A DNA stretch of 64,000 bases from CAVVJA01 sp963779485 (GTDB lineage: Bacteria > Actinomycetota > Actinomycetes > Mycobacteriales > Jatrophihabitantaceae), in NCBI GenBank assembly GCA_963779485.1, contig CAVZYJ010000017.1, positions 62,001 to 126,000 on the forward strand, in the 5' to 3' direction. Below are positions 8,338-18,299 of the stretch, one piece after another (the first letter of the stretch is position 1; every line of letters begins with the position of its first letter). The notes beneath the pieces are model-generated. The model had not been told where the DNA came from, did not search any database, and saw nothing but the letters and a program-made list of their open reading frames with translations. The position numbers and the translations under genes were made by a program.

Positions 8338-10959
8338 TCAGAACCCGCGCAGCCGGCGCGGTCCACCGTCGGTTCGCGGCCCGGACGGCGCGATACGAGC
8401 GGTGGCCGACAGGACGGACACGCCGGACGGAGCGGCCACGCCGGTTAACCGGAGCTGGACGACCTCCGGTAGCTCGTCGGACAGCGCCGAGAGCCGCAGG
8501 GCCAGCTCGGCGAGCGCCCCGGTATCGGCCGGCGTCCCTCCGTCATAGCCCGCGAGCAGCGGGGCCGCCTTCGGGCCGGCAATCAGGGCGGTCGCGTCGG
8601 TGGCGGTCAGCGGCACGACCGCGTAGGCCCGGTCCCCCAGGAGCTCCGTGGCCACGCCGCCCACGCCGAACGACACCAGGGCGCCGAAGGAACGGTCGTC
8701 CTGCACGTCCATCACGATGTCGCGGCCGCGCGGCGCCATCCGTTGGACAGTGACCTCGGTCCCTGGGGCGGGGTCGAGTGAGTGCCAGCCCGCGCGCACG
8801 TCGTCCGGGTCGCGCAGGTGCAGCCGCACCGCACCTCCGGCCCGCAGCGCTACCGGCGAACCGAGGTCGGCCAGTGCCGTCAGAGCCGCGTCCACTCCGG
8901 TGACCTGCGCGGCCGACACGATCGGCACGCCGAACGCCACCAGCAGCCGCTCGGTCTCCCCATCGTCGAGCCCGCGACCGCCTGGCGCGGCAGCCAGCAC
9001 CGCGTCCACGACCGCGCGGCCCGCGGCGACGTCCAGGCCGACAACCTCCGGCGGCGGCTCGGCCGGGCGGGCTCGCCAACGCGCGTACCGGACCACGCGG
9101 GCCAGCGCTCGGACCGCCCGTTCGGGCGACGGGTAGGACGGGACCGAGCCATGGGCCGGCGCGGCGTCGCCGGGCGCGGCCAGCGCGGCGGGTATGCCGT
9201 CGAAGCCGAGGAAGGTCGACAGCACCGCCGTGTCGTCGCGGGCCGCCGCCGCCTCCCGTAGGGCCGCCGCGTGCCGCTCGCCGGAAATGTGCTGCAACGG
9301 CGGCACGAACACGGCGATGACCGCATCGACCTCGTCGTCCGCGACGGCGGCGCGGACCGCGTCACCCAGCTGGGCCGGCGACGTGTCCACCCCGACATCG
9401 ACGAGGCGGACGTGCTGTAGCCCCTCGGTGCTGCACGCGTCGGCAACCAGGACCGCGAGCGCGGTCGAGTTGCCGACGACGGCCACCCGGTCGCCCCGCG
9501 GCAGCGGCTGGGACGCGAGCAGCAGCGCGACGTCGAACAACTCCCCCAGGTTCTCGACCCGGATGACACCGGACGCCTCGAACAGCGCCTGGACACTCGC
9601 TTCGGGCACCTCGACCGAGGTGTGCTGCAGCCCGGCGACCATCGAACCGCGCCCGCTCTTGACCGCCACGATGGGCTTGCGCCGGCCGAGCCGCCGAGCG
9701 ACCCGGGCGAACTTGCGCGGATTGCCGAAGCTCTCCAGGTACAGCAGGGCGAGGTCGGTCGCATCGTCGGTCTGCCAGAACTGCATCAGGTCGTTGCCGG
9801 AGACGTCGGCGCGGTTGCCCGCCGATACGAAGCTCGACACCCCCAGCCCCCGGCGCGCGGCCTCCCCGAGCACGGCAACGCCCAACGCGCCGGACTGGCA
9901 GAAGAACCCGGCCCGCCCGTGGGTGGGGAACCGAGGCGCGAGGGTGGCGTTCAGCCGCACCGACGGCTCGGTGTTGACCACGCCGAGGCAATTCGGCCCC
10001 ACGACCCGCATCCCATGGGCCCGCGCCACCTCGACCAGCCGCCGTTGCGCCTGCCGTCCCGCACGCTGCTCGGCCGGGTCGCCGCGCTCGCCGAAGCCGC
10101 CGCTCAGAATCACCAGCCCGTGGACGCCCTTATGCCCGCATTGCTCGACGACGTCGAGCACCGACGACGCGGGCACCGCGATGACCGCGAGCTCGATCGG
10201 ATCGGGAACCTCAAGGACGCTCGGGTAGGCCCGAACGCCGTGGACATGACGTGCATCCGGGTTGACCGGGTAGAGGGTGCCCTGCAGGCCGGCGCGCAAC
10301 AGGTTCCGGAACACGGCGTTGCCGATCTTGCTCTCGTCGCCGCTCGCGCCGACGACCGCGACGGATGTCGGGCTCAGCAGCCGCGCGATGGAGCGCGCGT
10401 CGGCGTGCTGCTCCCGTTCGCGCATGACCGACTCGGTCGCTGGGGTGGAGCGCACGTCGAACTGCAGGTGCACCTCTCCGACCTCGAAGCTTCGACTGAC
10501 CTCGTAGCCGGCGTCGCGAAAGACCCGCATCATGGCCTGGTTCTCCATGAGCACTATGGCGATGAAGCGAGACAGCCCGTTCTCCTGCGCGGCGGCGGCG
10601 AGGTGCTCCAGCAATACCGAGCCGATGCCTCGGCCCTGATGCTCGTCGGCCACCACGAACGCAACCTCGGCTTCCTCGGTGCCGGGCTCCCGTTCGTACC
10701 GGCCCACGGCCACGATCTGCTCGCCCAGCTCGGCGACGATCGCGACCCGGTCGTGGTGGTCGACGTGCGTGAGGCCGTACAGCTCTTTGTCGGTGAGTCG
10801 CGGGTGAGCCGAGAAGTACCGCAAATACCGGGTCCGGGTCGAGAGGCCGTCATGGAACGCGACGATCGCGTCGGCGTCCTCCGGGGTGATCGGCCGCAGG
10901 CGCAACACGCCGCCATCGGCGGCGACCACGTCCGCCTCCCAATGCGCGGGGTACGGCAT
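8338..10959 (-). CDS. GNAT / NDP-forming acyl-CoA synthetase fusion (Pat-like)
   Basis: This 873-residue protein starts with a GNAT acetyltransferase domain (about 15-170, with HQGRGIGSVLLEHL). A CoA-binding and succinyl-CoA-synthetase-like module follows (GPNCLG near 330, QSGALG near 360, a conserved His in LQHTS), then a C-terminal ATP-grasp part. Related bacterial proteins (Pat) acetylate lysines of acyl-CoA synthetases. The ATP-grasp part looks degraded: the usual lysine is Arg in ALRAGG and the HKSD-type motif is missing, so ligase activity is doubtful. It starts five bases before the stop of the AcuC-like gene upstream, suggesting an acetylase/deacetylase pair. Confidence 0.88.
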   Translation of the reverse strand: MPYPAHWEADVVAADGGVLRLRPITPEDADAIVAFHDGLSTRTRYLRYFSAHPRLTDKELYGLTHVDHHDRVAIVAELGEQIVAVGRYEREPGTEEAEVAFVVADEHQGRGIGSVLLEHLAAAAQENGLSRFIAIVLMENQAMMRVFRDAGYEVSRSFEVGEVHLQFDVRSTPATESVMREREQHADARSIARLLSPTSVAVVGASGDESKIGNAVFRNLLRAGLQGTLYPVNPDARHVHGVRAYPSVLEVPDPIELAVIAVPASSVLDVVEQCGHKGVHGLVILSGGFGERGDPAEQRAGRQAQRRLVEVARAHGMRVVGPNCLGVVNTEPSVRLNATLAPRFPTHGRAGFFCQSGALGVAVLGEAARRGLGVSSFVSAGNRADVSGNDLMQFWQTDDATDLALLYLESFGNPRKFARVARRLGRRKPIVAVKSGRGSMVAGLQHTSVEVPEASVQALFEASGVIRVENLGELFDVALLLASQPLPRGDRVAVVGNSTALAVLVADACSTEGLQHVRLVDVGVDTSPAQLGDAVRAAVADDEVDAVIAVFVPPLQHISGERHAAALREAAAARDDTAVLSTFLGFDGIPAALAAPGDAAPAHGSVPSYPSPERAVRALARVVRYARWRARPAEPPPEVVGLDVAAGRAVVDAVLAAAPGGRGLDDGETERLLVAFGVPIVSAAQVTGVDAALTALADLGSPVALRAGGAVRLHLRDPDDVRAGWHSLDPAPGTEVTVQRMAPRGRDIVMDVQDDRSFGALVSFGVGGVATELLGDRAYAVVPLTATDATALIAGPKAAPLLAGYDGGTPADTGALAELALRLSALSDELPEVVQLRLTGVAAPSGVSVLSATARIAPSGPRTDGGPRRLRGF

Positions 10960-10963
10960 CGGG

Positions 10964-12142
10964 TCAGTCCCGAGGGTCGTGGGGATCGAGGCCGAGCGGC
11001 GGGAACGCGGCCTGCCGGCTGGCGGCGATCGCCCGGTCCAGCCACGAGTCGCCGCCGGGCACCCACGGCTCGGCCGACGGGACCTGCCCGTCGGCGATTT
11101 CGCCCATCCGCTCCGGCGGGCGTTCCGGCCGGCGCTGGCGCACCATGGTGGTCCAGGACGCCGGAACCGCCGTCAGCGGATCGACGGGCCGGCCGCTGAT
11201 CTCTGCGATCAGGTGCGTCCAGGTCCGAGGCACGCAGCGCACCAGCCCGTACCCGCCGCCGCCGAACGCGAGCCAGCGGCCGCCGGTCACCTCGTGAGCC
11301 AGCGCGTGCAAGGCCTGGATCGCGGCCCGCTGGCCGTCGACGGTCAACTCCAGGTTGGCGAGCGGGTCCTCGTGGTGGGTGTCGCAGCCGCATTGGGTGA
11401 CGAGGACATCGGGCGCAAACGCGCGCACCGCTTCAGGCACGACCGCGTGAAACGCCCGCAACCACCCACCGTCGTCGGTCGCTGGCGGCAAGGCGACGTT
11501 GATCGAGGTGCCCACCCCTGGGCCCCGGCCGAGCTCAGACGGCAGACCGGTGCCGGGGAACAGCGTCCTCGGGTCCTGATGCAGGCTGATCGTCAGCACC
11601 CGCGGGTCGTCGTAGAACGCGGCCTGGACGCCGTCACCGTGGTGCACGTCGATGTCGACGTAGGCGACGCGCTGGGCGCCACCCGCCAGCAGCCGCCGGA
11701 TCCCGAGCACCGCATCGTTGAAGACGCAGAATCCCGAGGCATAGCCCCGCATCGCGTGATGCAGGCCGCCGGCGATATTCAGCGCGTGCTCCGCCGCACC
11801 CGAGGTCACGGCGTCAGCAGCGATCAGCGAGCCACCGGCGACCAGTGCCGAGGCCTCGTACATCCCGGCGAAGACCGGATCGTCGTCGGTGCCGAGTCCG
11901 TAGCCACTGAAGGTCGGATCGGCGCTGGCGGTCCGCACCGCGTCGAGGTAGTCGGCGTCATGGGCGACCAGCAACTCCTCGCGCGTCGCCGGCCGCGGCG
12001 CGACGATGTCGACGGCGTCCAGCACGCCGAGTTCGGTAGCGAGCGCGATGGTGAACTCGAGCCGGACCGGGTTCAGCGGATGGTTGCCGAAGTCATAGTC
12101 GAGAAACCCTCTGTCCCACACGAGTCGGCCGCGGCAGCTCAT
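10964..12142 (-). CDS. acuC: Acetoin utilization AcuC-like histone deacetylase family protein
   Basis: This is a zinc-dependent deacylase of the arginase/HDAC fold, 392 residues. The metal site motif DIDVHHGDG lies near residue 170, followed by the active-site region RTLFPGTG and a late GGGGYG loop. AcuC proteins deacetylate acetyl-CoA synthetase. The next gene in the operon encodes a GNAT that could add the same modification. I placed the start at the ATG at 12142, where the fold begins; an in-frame start seven codons earlier is possible. Confidence 0.85.
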   Translation of the reverse strand: MSCRGRLVWDRGFLDYDFGNHPLNPVRLEFTIALATELGVLDAVDIVAPRPATREELLVAHDADYLDAVRTASADPTFSGYGLGTDDDPVFAGMYEASALVAGGSLIAADAVTSGAAEHALNIAGGLHHAMRGYASGFCVFNDAVLGIRRLLAGGAQRVAYVDIDVHHGDGVQAAFYDDPRVLTISLHQDPRTLFPGTGLPSELGRGPGVGTSINVALPPATDDGGWLRAFHAVVPEAVRAFAPDVLVTQCGCDTHHEDPLANLELTVDGQRAAIQALHALAHEVTGGRWLAFGGGGYGLVRCVPRTWTHLIAEISGRPVDPLTAVPASWTTMVRQRRPERPPERMGEIADGQVPSAEPWVPGGDSWLDRAIAASRQAAFPPLGLDPHDPRD

Positions 12143-12272
12143 GGGTGAGCGCCCTCTCGCCAACGGCGTCGTTCGGCCACCGGATCACCCTTCGTGCTCG
12201 ACGCTGCGATGCACCAGTCCATGCCAACCGTATCGGGCGAGCCGACTCGAGCGCCGCGTTCGAAAGCCGCCC

Positions 12273-13275
12273 TCAGTGGCGGTGGTAGCCGGTCGCCCGA
12301 CCGGCCTCGTCGAAGCTGAGCAGGGCCACGCCGTCGTCGTCGGTTTCCAGTCCCTCGGCGCCGTCGGTGCCGAGCGCGACGTGGATCTTCTGCGTGCTCC
12401 ACTTCGTGATGTCGAGGCAGAGCGAGGCCCGCTCGGCCGGATCGAACGTCACCCGGGCCTGGGCGGCGGTGGCCTCGGAGAGAGTGTCCGGGCGGGTGAT
12501 GAACGCGTCGGTGATCCGTAGGGCCACTTTGACCCGCTCGGGCAGCTGGCTGCGTTCGTAGAAGTCGACCTGAGCGGTCACCGACTCGTCGACTCCGACC
12601 GCGCGCGCATCAGCCAGCCGGAGCGTCTGGCAGATACGGCAGCCGTGGGTTCGGGCGCAGCGCAGCCGGACGAGCTCGGTCGTCATCGGGTCAAGCGTGC
12701 TCCCGCGGACGACCGAGTCCTGGTAGGCGGCCAGCAGATCGGCCGGTGCGGCGGGGCCGACGGTGGGCGCGCCGGCCGGGGAGGGTGCCGATCGATCGTC
12801 ATCCAGCAACCGCAAGGCAATCATCTGCAGCCGCTGGGTGAACTCGACGACGTAGATCGCCGACACGAGCGCCCGGGCGCCGTCCGCGCCGAACTGCTGA
12901 ACCAGCGCGGCGCGGGCCGCCTCCGTCGTCCCGCCGACATCGACAGCGAACTGCTCGGCGAAGGCAACAGCGGTCCGCTCCGCGGCTGAGAACACCGGCG
13001 AGCTGAGGTAGCCCGGCAGCGCCCCGATCTTCGACTCGGTCGCTGTCGTCGCCGGCAGGTACGCGCACCGCAGCCCGCACAGCCGCGCCGTTGCCAATCA
13101 GGTGCGCCGCCGACACCCGGATCAGCTCGAGCAGCACGGGATCGTTGGCCGTCCAGACCCGTTCGTTCAACGCGGCCAGCAGACCGCAGGCCTCGGGACG
13201 AAGCTGGAAAAGCGCCCGCGGCAGCGACCACACCGTTCCGCGGGAAACGTCCTCGCCGACCGAATAACTGGTCAC
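12273..13275 (-). pseudogene. Frameshifted AhpD-like/carboxymuconolactone decarboxylase-family gene
   Basis: Two reading frames join into one protein of about 333 residues. The first half begins at 13275 and reads to the region of 13092. The rest is in the +1 frame from there to 12273. Removing one base within 13084-13092 restores continuity. The halves are a duplication: DPVLLELIRVSAAHL in the first matches DPMTTELVRLRCARTHGCRICQT in the second, but only the second keeps the CxxC-type pair typical of AhpD peroxidases. A TGA blocks the second frame just upstream, so the break is real in this sequence, whether a mutation or an assembly error. Confidence 0.7.
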
Positions 13276-13277
13276 GG

Positions 13278-14429
13278 CTACGTCAGCGCTTGGGCGAGGT
13301 CGGCGAGAAGGTCGTCAGCGTCCTCGATGCCGACGGAGAGCCGGACGAGGTCGGCCGGTACCTCTAGCGTGGAACCGGCGGCGCTCGCATGGGTCATCCG
13401 TCCGGGATGTTCGATGAGGGACTCGACGCCGCCGAGCGACTCGCCCAATGTGAATATCGAGGTGAGCGCGCACACTTTCAGGGCCGCCTCCTCCCCTCCC
13501 CGCAGGGTGAACGACACCATCCCGCCGAAACCACGCATCTGCCGGGCCGCGAGGTCGTGACCCGGATGATCCGGCAGCCCGGGGTAGTACACCCGGCTGA
13601 CCGCCGGATGGCCGAGGAGGTATTCGGCGACGCGGTCGGCATTGGCGCAATGCCGATCCATGCGCACCCCGAGCGTCTTCAAGCCGCGCAGCACGAGCCA
13701 GGCGTCGAACGGGCCAGCGATCGCGCCCATCGCATTCTGGTGGAACGCCAGCTCCTGTCCGAGCTCGACGTCGGCGGTCACCAGCGCGCCGCCGATGACG
13801 TCGGAATGGCCGCCCAGGTACTTGGTCGTCGAGTGCACGACAACATCCGCGCCGCTGGCGATGGGCTGCTGCAGGTACGGGGTGGCGAACGTGTTGTCGA
13901 CGACGAGCCGGGCCCCCGCGTCGTGGGCGAGCTGGGCCAATGCGGCCAGATCGGCGATACCGAGCAGCGGGTTGGTCGGCGTTTCGCACCAGATGACCCG
14001 CGTGGTCGGCCGGACCACTGCCCGGACCGCGTCCCGGTCGGCAACGGACACCGCAGTGTGCTCCAGCCCCCAGCGGTTGAGCACCCGGGCGAGCAGCCGG
14101 AAGGTGCCGCCGTACGCGTCGTCGGGCAGCACGACGTGATCGCCCGGGCGGCATAGGGCCCGCAGCAGCGTGTCCTCGGCGGCGAGCCCCGAGGCAAACG
14201 CCAGCCCGCGCGCGTCGTCGGCCTCGAGCGCCGCGAGCGCCACCTCGAGCGCGGTCCGGGTCGGGTTGGCGCTTCGGCTGTACTCGTAACCCCCGCGCAG
14301 ACCGCCGACGCCGTCCTGCTTGTAGGTCGATGTCGCGTAGATGGGTACGGTCACCGCGCCGGTCAACGGGTCGGGCTCCTGACCCGCGTGGATGGCGCGC
14401 GTGTTGAAGCGCGTGTTGAAGCCGGTCAT
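13278..14429 (-). CDS. metB: Cystathionine gamma-synthase
   Basis: This is a PLP enzyme of the Cys/Met metabolism family, 383 residues. It joins an activated homoserine ester and cysteine to cystathionine, or cleaves related substrates. The PLP-binding lysine is K203 in HSTTKYLGGHSD. The YSRSANPTR and ETPTNPLL motifs are also present. It lies just downstream of cbs on the same strand with a 52-bp gap, giving a transsulfuration pair as in mycobacteria. A gamma-lyase activity cannot be excluded from sequence. Confidence 0.9.
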   Translation of the reverse strand: MTGFNTRFNTRAIHAGQEPDPLTGAVTVPIYATSTYKQDGVGGLRGGYEYSRSANPTRTALEVALAALEADDARGLAFASGLAAEDTLLRALCRPGDHVVLPDDAYGGTFRLLARVLNRWGLEHTAVSVADRDAVRAVVRPTTRVIWCETPTNPLLGIADLAALAQLAHDAGARLVVDNTFATPYLQQPIASGADVVVHSTTKYLGGHSDVIGGALVTADVELGQELAFHQNAMGAIAGPFDAWLVLRGLKTLGVRMDRHCANADRVAEYLLGHPAVSRVYYPGLPDHPGHDLAARQMRGFGGMVSFTLRGGEEAALKVCALTSIFTLGESLGGVESLIEHPGRMTHASAAGSTLEVPADLVRLSVGIEDADDLLADLAQALT

Positions 14430-14481
14430 CTGCTCACCGTAGTCGGGGCGGACTGGGCCGGGCCGGCGCGATGGCGTGCCC

Positions 14482-15855
14482 TCAGCTCGCCAATCCGGCC
14501 AGGTGGCCGAGCAGGTCCTGTCGGGTGAGCACGCCGGCCGGCTTGCCGTCGACGTGGACGAGCAGCGCGTCGGCGGTAGACAACGCGGCGACCGCCTCCG
14601 TCACCGACTCGCCCGACCCGATGATCGGAAGCGGTGGCGCCATGTGCCGTTCGAGCGCGTCCGCCAGGGCTGCCGTCCCCGCGAACAGCGCGTCCAGCAG
14701 CCCCTTCTCCCCCACCGATCCGACCACCTCGCCCGCGGTAATCGGCGGCTCGGCTCGCACCACGGGCACCTGGGACACGCCGTACTCCCGCAAGATGTCG
14801 ATCGCCTCGCGCACCGTCTCGTTGGGATGGGCGTGCACGAGGGCGGGCGTCTCCCCGGACTTTGCCCGCAGCACGTCGCCGACCGTGATCTGACCCGGCG
14901 CCCGCAAGAACCCGTAGTCCGACATCCAGGTGTCGGAGAAGATCTTCGACAGGTAGCCCCGGCCACCGTCGGGCAGCAACACCACGACCAGATCGTCCGA
15001 GCCGAGCGGCGCGGCCGCGCGCAGCGCCGCGACAACGGCCATTCCGCACGAACCGCCGACGAGAAGTCCCTCCTCGCGGGCCAGCCGCCGGGTCATGGCG
15101 AAGGAGTCACCGTCCGACACCGGAATGATCTCGTCGCACACGGTCCGGTCATAAGTCACCGGCCAGAAGTCCTCGCCGACGCCCTCGACGAGGTATGGCC
15201 GCCCGGAACCTCCCGAGTACACCGAGCCCTCGGGGTCGGCGCCGATCACCCGGACCCGGCCATCCGAAGCCTCCTTCAGGTAGCGCCCAACCCCGCTGAT
15301 CGTGCCGCCGGTCCCGACTCCGGCGACGAAGTGAGTGACCCGGCCCTCGGTGTGCTCCCAGATCTCCGGGCCGGTCGTCTCATAGTGGGACAGCGGATTG
15401 TTCGGGTTCGCGTACTGATTCGGCTTCCAGCCGCCTGGCATCTCGCGAGCCAGCCGGTCGGACACCGCGTAGTACGAGCGCGGGTCATCGGGCGCGACCG
15501 CGGTGGGGCACACGACCACCTCGGCCCCATAGGCACGCAGCGTGTCGATCTTGTCGCCACTGACCTTGTCCGGGCAGACGAACACGCAGCGGTAGCCCCG
15601 CTGCTGGGCGACGATCGCGAGGCCCACGCCGGTGTTGCCGGACGTCGGCTCGACGATCGTTCCGCCCGGGCCCAGGTCGCCCGACTCCTCGGCCGCCTGG
15701 ATCATCCGCACCGCGATACGGTCCTTGACCGAACCGCCGGGATTGAGGTATTCGACCTTAGCCAGCACGGTCGGTGCCAACGCGGCCGCGACACTTCGAA
15801 GCCGAACCAGGGGGGTATTGCCGATCAGATCAACCAGCGATTCGTAGTAGGCCAC
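14482..15855 (-). CDS. cbs: Cystathionine beta-synthase
   Basis: This PLP enzyme condenses serine (or an O-acetylated derivative) with homocysteine. The 457-residue product has a catalytic domain with PLP lysine K44 in NPGGSVKDR, the SGNTG phosphate loop, and two C-terminal CBS domains (about 335-450) that may bind adenosyl ligands. The GTG at 15855 gives an N-terminus matching mycobacterial Cbs; the frame stays open further upstream, but that stretch is low complexity. It is divergent from the SGNH hydrolase gene. Confidence 0.9.
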   Translation of the reverse strand: MAYYESLVDLIGNTPLVRLRSVAAALAPTVLAKVEYLNPGGSVKDRIAVRMIQAAEESGDLGPGGTIVEPTSGNTGVGLAIVAQQRGYRCVFVCPDKVSGDKIDTLRAYGAEVVVCPTAVAPDDPRSYYAVSDRLAREMPGGWKPNQYANPNNPLSHYETTGPEIWEHTEGRVTHFVAGVGTGGTISGVGRYLKEASDGRVRVIGADPEGSVYSGGSGRPYLVEGVGEDFWPVTYDRTVCDEIIPVSDGDSFAMTRRLAREEGLLVGGSCGMAVVAALRAAAPLGSDDLVVVLLPDGGRGYLSKIFSDTWMSDYGFLRAPGQITVGDVLRAKSGETPALVHAHPNETVREAIDILREYGVSQVPVVRAEPPITAGEVVGSVGEKGLLDALFAGTAALADALERHMAPPLPIIGSGESVTEAVAALSTADALLVHVDGKPAGVLTRQDLLGHLAGLAS

Positions 15856-15910
15856 GTCGGCGAGGCTAATCTCGGGACAGGCCGGCACACACGAGGCAGG
15901 AGGTTGAGGC

Positions 15911-16924
15911 ATGGGGCGGGCCAACCGCGCGCGGCGCATCGCGGCGTACGGCGGCGGTGGGCTCGGCGCCCTCGGCCTCGGCGTCGGCGCCACTCTCTAC
16001 GGCCTGGTGGTCGGTCAATCCCGGCTCGCCAGACGCCGAATTCCGGCGCCCGAGTCCGATCCACCCGCGGCGCACGACACCGTCTGGCGCGCCCCGGGTG
16101 TGCCAGCCGACCGGGATCCGATCACGGTGGCCTGGCTGGGCGATTCCCTGGCCGCCGGCTACGGGGTATATCGCGATGTCGACACGCCCGCGGTACATGT
16201 GGCCAGGGCCCTGTCGGCCATCGCGTACCAGCCGGTGCGGATCGCCAACGTCGCCGTCGTGGGCTCGGAATCGGCCGCTCTGGAGGAACAGATCGCTCGG
16301 CTGTCCGAACCACCGCACGTCGCCGTGATCGTCATCGGCGCCAACGACGTGACCCATCGGGTCAAGCCCAAGGACGCCGTGAGCCACCTCGCCGCCGCGG
16401 TACGCGCCCTGCGGGCGATGGGGGCGGAGGTCATCGTCGGCACCTGCCCGGACCTGGGCACCATCCGCCCGATCCGCCAGCCATTGCGCACCCTGGTCCG
16501 GCGGATGTCGCGCAATCTCGCGGCGGCCCAGACGATCACCGTGGTGGAGGCCGGCGGCCGCACGGTGTCGTTGGGTGACCTGCTGGGTCCGCTGTTCGCA
16601 AGCCGCGACGACCTGTTCAGCGACGACCAGTTCCACCCGTCGGCGGAGGGGTACGCCGAGGCAGCCGACGCCTTGCTTCCGTCGGTGTTGGATGCGCTCG
16701 GGGTTTACACCGACAGCCGCGCCGCTGCTCCGCTCGCTCGCCGGACCCGACCGGTCGCTCGGGCAGCAGCGAAGGCGGCCGCCCACCCCGGTACCGAGGT
16801 GGTCGCGACCGAGGTGCACGGCGAGCCGGTCGGCCGGCGCGGACGGTGGGCGCGGATCATCCGCCGCCGGCCACCCCCACCGACACCTGACCTCGAATCG
16901 GTGACCGCGACCACCGACGCCTGA
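15911..16924 (+). CDS. Membrane-anchored SGNH/GDSL hydrolase
   Basis: This 337-residue protein has an N-terminal hydrophobic segment (about 12-35) that should anchor or export it, then an SGNH esterase domain. Block I is GDSLAAGYG with Ser79, block III includes GANDV, and block V is DQFHPSAEGY with the catalytic Asp/His near 239-242. The C-terminal 60 residues are basic and low in complexity. The substrate is probably a lipid or acylated cell-wall compound. The mycobacterial counterpart sits in the same place between fadA and cbs. Confidence 0.85.
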   Translation: MGRANRARRIAAYGGGGLGALGLGVGATLYGLVVGQSRLARRRIPAPESDPPAAHDTVWRAPGVPADRDPITVAWLGDSLAAGYGVYRDVDTPAVHVARALSAIAYQPVRIANVAVVGSESAALEEQIARLSEPPHVAVIVIGANDVTHRVKPKDAVSHLAAAVRALRAMGAEVIVGTCPDLGTIRPIRQPLRTLVRRMSRNLAAAQTITVVEAGGRTVSLGDLLGPLFASRDDLFSDDQFHPSAEGYAEAADALLPSVLDALGVYTDSRAAAPLARRTRPVARAAAKAAAHPGTEVVATEVHGEPVGRRGRWARIIRRRPPPPTPDLESVTATTDA

Positions 16925-16955
16925 CAGCCGTCAAACCCGATGGCACCATCGGAAG

Positions 16956-18179
16956 ATGCCTGCTCCTGAAGCCGTCATCGTCGCCACCGCCCGCTCCCCT
17001 ATCGGGCGGGCCGTCAAGGGTTCGCTCGTCGACATGCGGCCGGACGACCTGGCCGTCGCAATCGTCCGCGCGGCGCTCGATCAAGTGCCCGCGCTCGACC
17101 CGCACGAAATCGACGACCTGCTCCTCGGCTGCGGCCTGCCCGGCGGCGAGCAGGGCTTCAACCTGGCCCGAGTGGTCGCCGTGACCCTTGGTTACGACTA
17201 CCTGCCTGGAGCGACGATCACCCGTTATTGCTCGTCCTCGCTGCAGACGACCCGCATGGCGATGCATGCGATCCGGGCCGGCGAGGGCGACGTGTTCATC
17301 TCGGCCGGCGTGGAGACGGTCTCCCGATTCGCCCGCGGGAACTCCGACACCTGGCCGGACACGCACAACCCGATATTCGCCGCGGCCGAGGAGCGATCGG
17401 TCGAGGCGGCCCAGGGCGGAGTGATCTGGCACGACCCGCGGGAGGACGGCCTGCTGCCCAACATCTACCTGCCCATGGGGCAGACCGCCGAGAACCTGGC
17501 CCAGCGGAAGGGCGTCACTCGCGAGGAGATGGACCACTTCGGAGTGCGGTCGCAGAACCTGGCCGAGCAGGCGATCGCGGCCGGATTCTGGGCCCGGGAG
17601 ATCACGCCGGTGACGACGCCGGCCGGAACCGTCGTGACCGCCGACGACGGGCCGCGACCCGGCGTGACCTATGACGCCGTGTCGCAGCTCAAGCCCGTGT
17701 TCCGCCCCGACGGGCGCATCACCGCCGGCAACTGTTGCCCGCTCAACGACGGCGCCGCCGCGCTCGTCGTGATGAGCGACCGAAAGGCGGCCGAGCTAGG
17801 GATCAGGCCGCTGGCCCGCGTCGTCGCGACGGCGGTATCGGCCCTGTCGCCCGAGATCATGGGGCTCGGTCCGGTCGAGGCCACCCGGCGAGTGCTCGAC
17901 CGCGCCGGGATGACCCTCGGCGACATCGACCTGGTGGAGATCAACGAGGCGTTCGCTGCGCAGGTCATCCCGTCCTACCAGGAGCTGGGCATCGACCTCG
18001 ATCGATTGAACGTCAACGGCGGGGCGATCGCGGTCGGCCACCCGTTCGGGATGACCGGGGCGCGCATCACGACCACGCTCATCAACTCGCTGCAGTGGCA
18101 TGACCAGCAGATCGGCCTGGAGACGATGTGCGTCGGCGGCGGTCAGGGCATGGCCATGATCCTGGAGCGGCTGTCCTAG
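16956..18179 (+). CDS. Acetyl-CoA acyltransferase (thiolase, FadA-like)
   Basis: This is a 407-residue thiolase that cleaves 3-ketoacyl-CoA or condenses acyl-CoAs. Active-site residues are in place: nucleophile Cys92 in RYCSSSLQT, the histidine in AVGHPFGMTGAR, and the second cysteine in MCVGGGQGMA. It is full length, starts 31 bp after the SGNH hydrolase and is probably co-transcribed with it. By position it corresponds to the mycobacterial fadA next to the SGNH/cbs block. Confidence 0.92.
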   Translation: MPAPEAVIVATARSPIGRAVKGSLVDMRPDDLAVAIVRAALDQVPALDPHEIDDLLLGCGLPGGEQGFNLARVVAVTLGYDYLPGATITRYCSSSLQTTRMAMHAIRAGEGDVFISAGVETVSRFARGNSDTWPDTHNPIFAAAEERSVEAAQGGVIWHDPREDGLLPNIYLPMGQTAENLAQRKGVTREEMDHFGVRSQNLAEQAIAAGFWAREITPVTTPAGTVVTADDGPRPGVTYDAVSQLKPVFRPDGRITAGNCCPLNDGAAALVVMSDRKAAELGIRPLARVVATAVSALSPEIMGLGPVEATRRVLDRAGMTLGDIDLVEINEAFAAQVIPSYQELGIDLDRLNVNGGAIAVGHPFGMTGARITTTLINSLQWHDQQIGLETMCVGGGQGMAMILERLS

Positions 18180-18257
18180 GCCTATGCGCGGGAAGCAACG
18201 CGCGACGGCCTGAACAGCGCGCGGGAAGCGACAGGCCCAGCGGGGGGACGCATGGTT

Positions 18258-18288
18258 CGGCCCCGCCGCCACGAGGACGACGGGGCCG
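18258..18288. terminator. Terminator-like hairpin between thiolase and BI-1 genes
   Basis: CGGCCCCG at 18258-18265 pairs with CGGGGCCG at 18281-18288 around a 15-nt loop, between two convergent genes. The same gap contains two copies of GCGCGGGAAGC (18186-18196 and 18219-18229), 33 bp apart. Confidence 0.5.
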
Positions 18289-18299
18289 GTAGTGAGCGG

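Noticed and set aside
9622..11199. A 525-codon + strand frame
   Set aside because: Antisense shadow of the GNAT/acyl-CoA-synthetase fusion and the AcuC-like gene; composition is Arg/Gly/His-rich with no recognisable domain.
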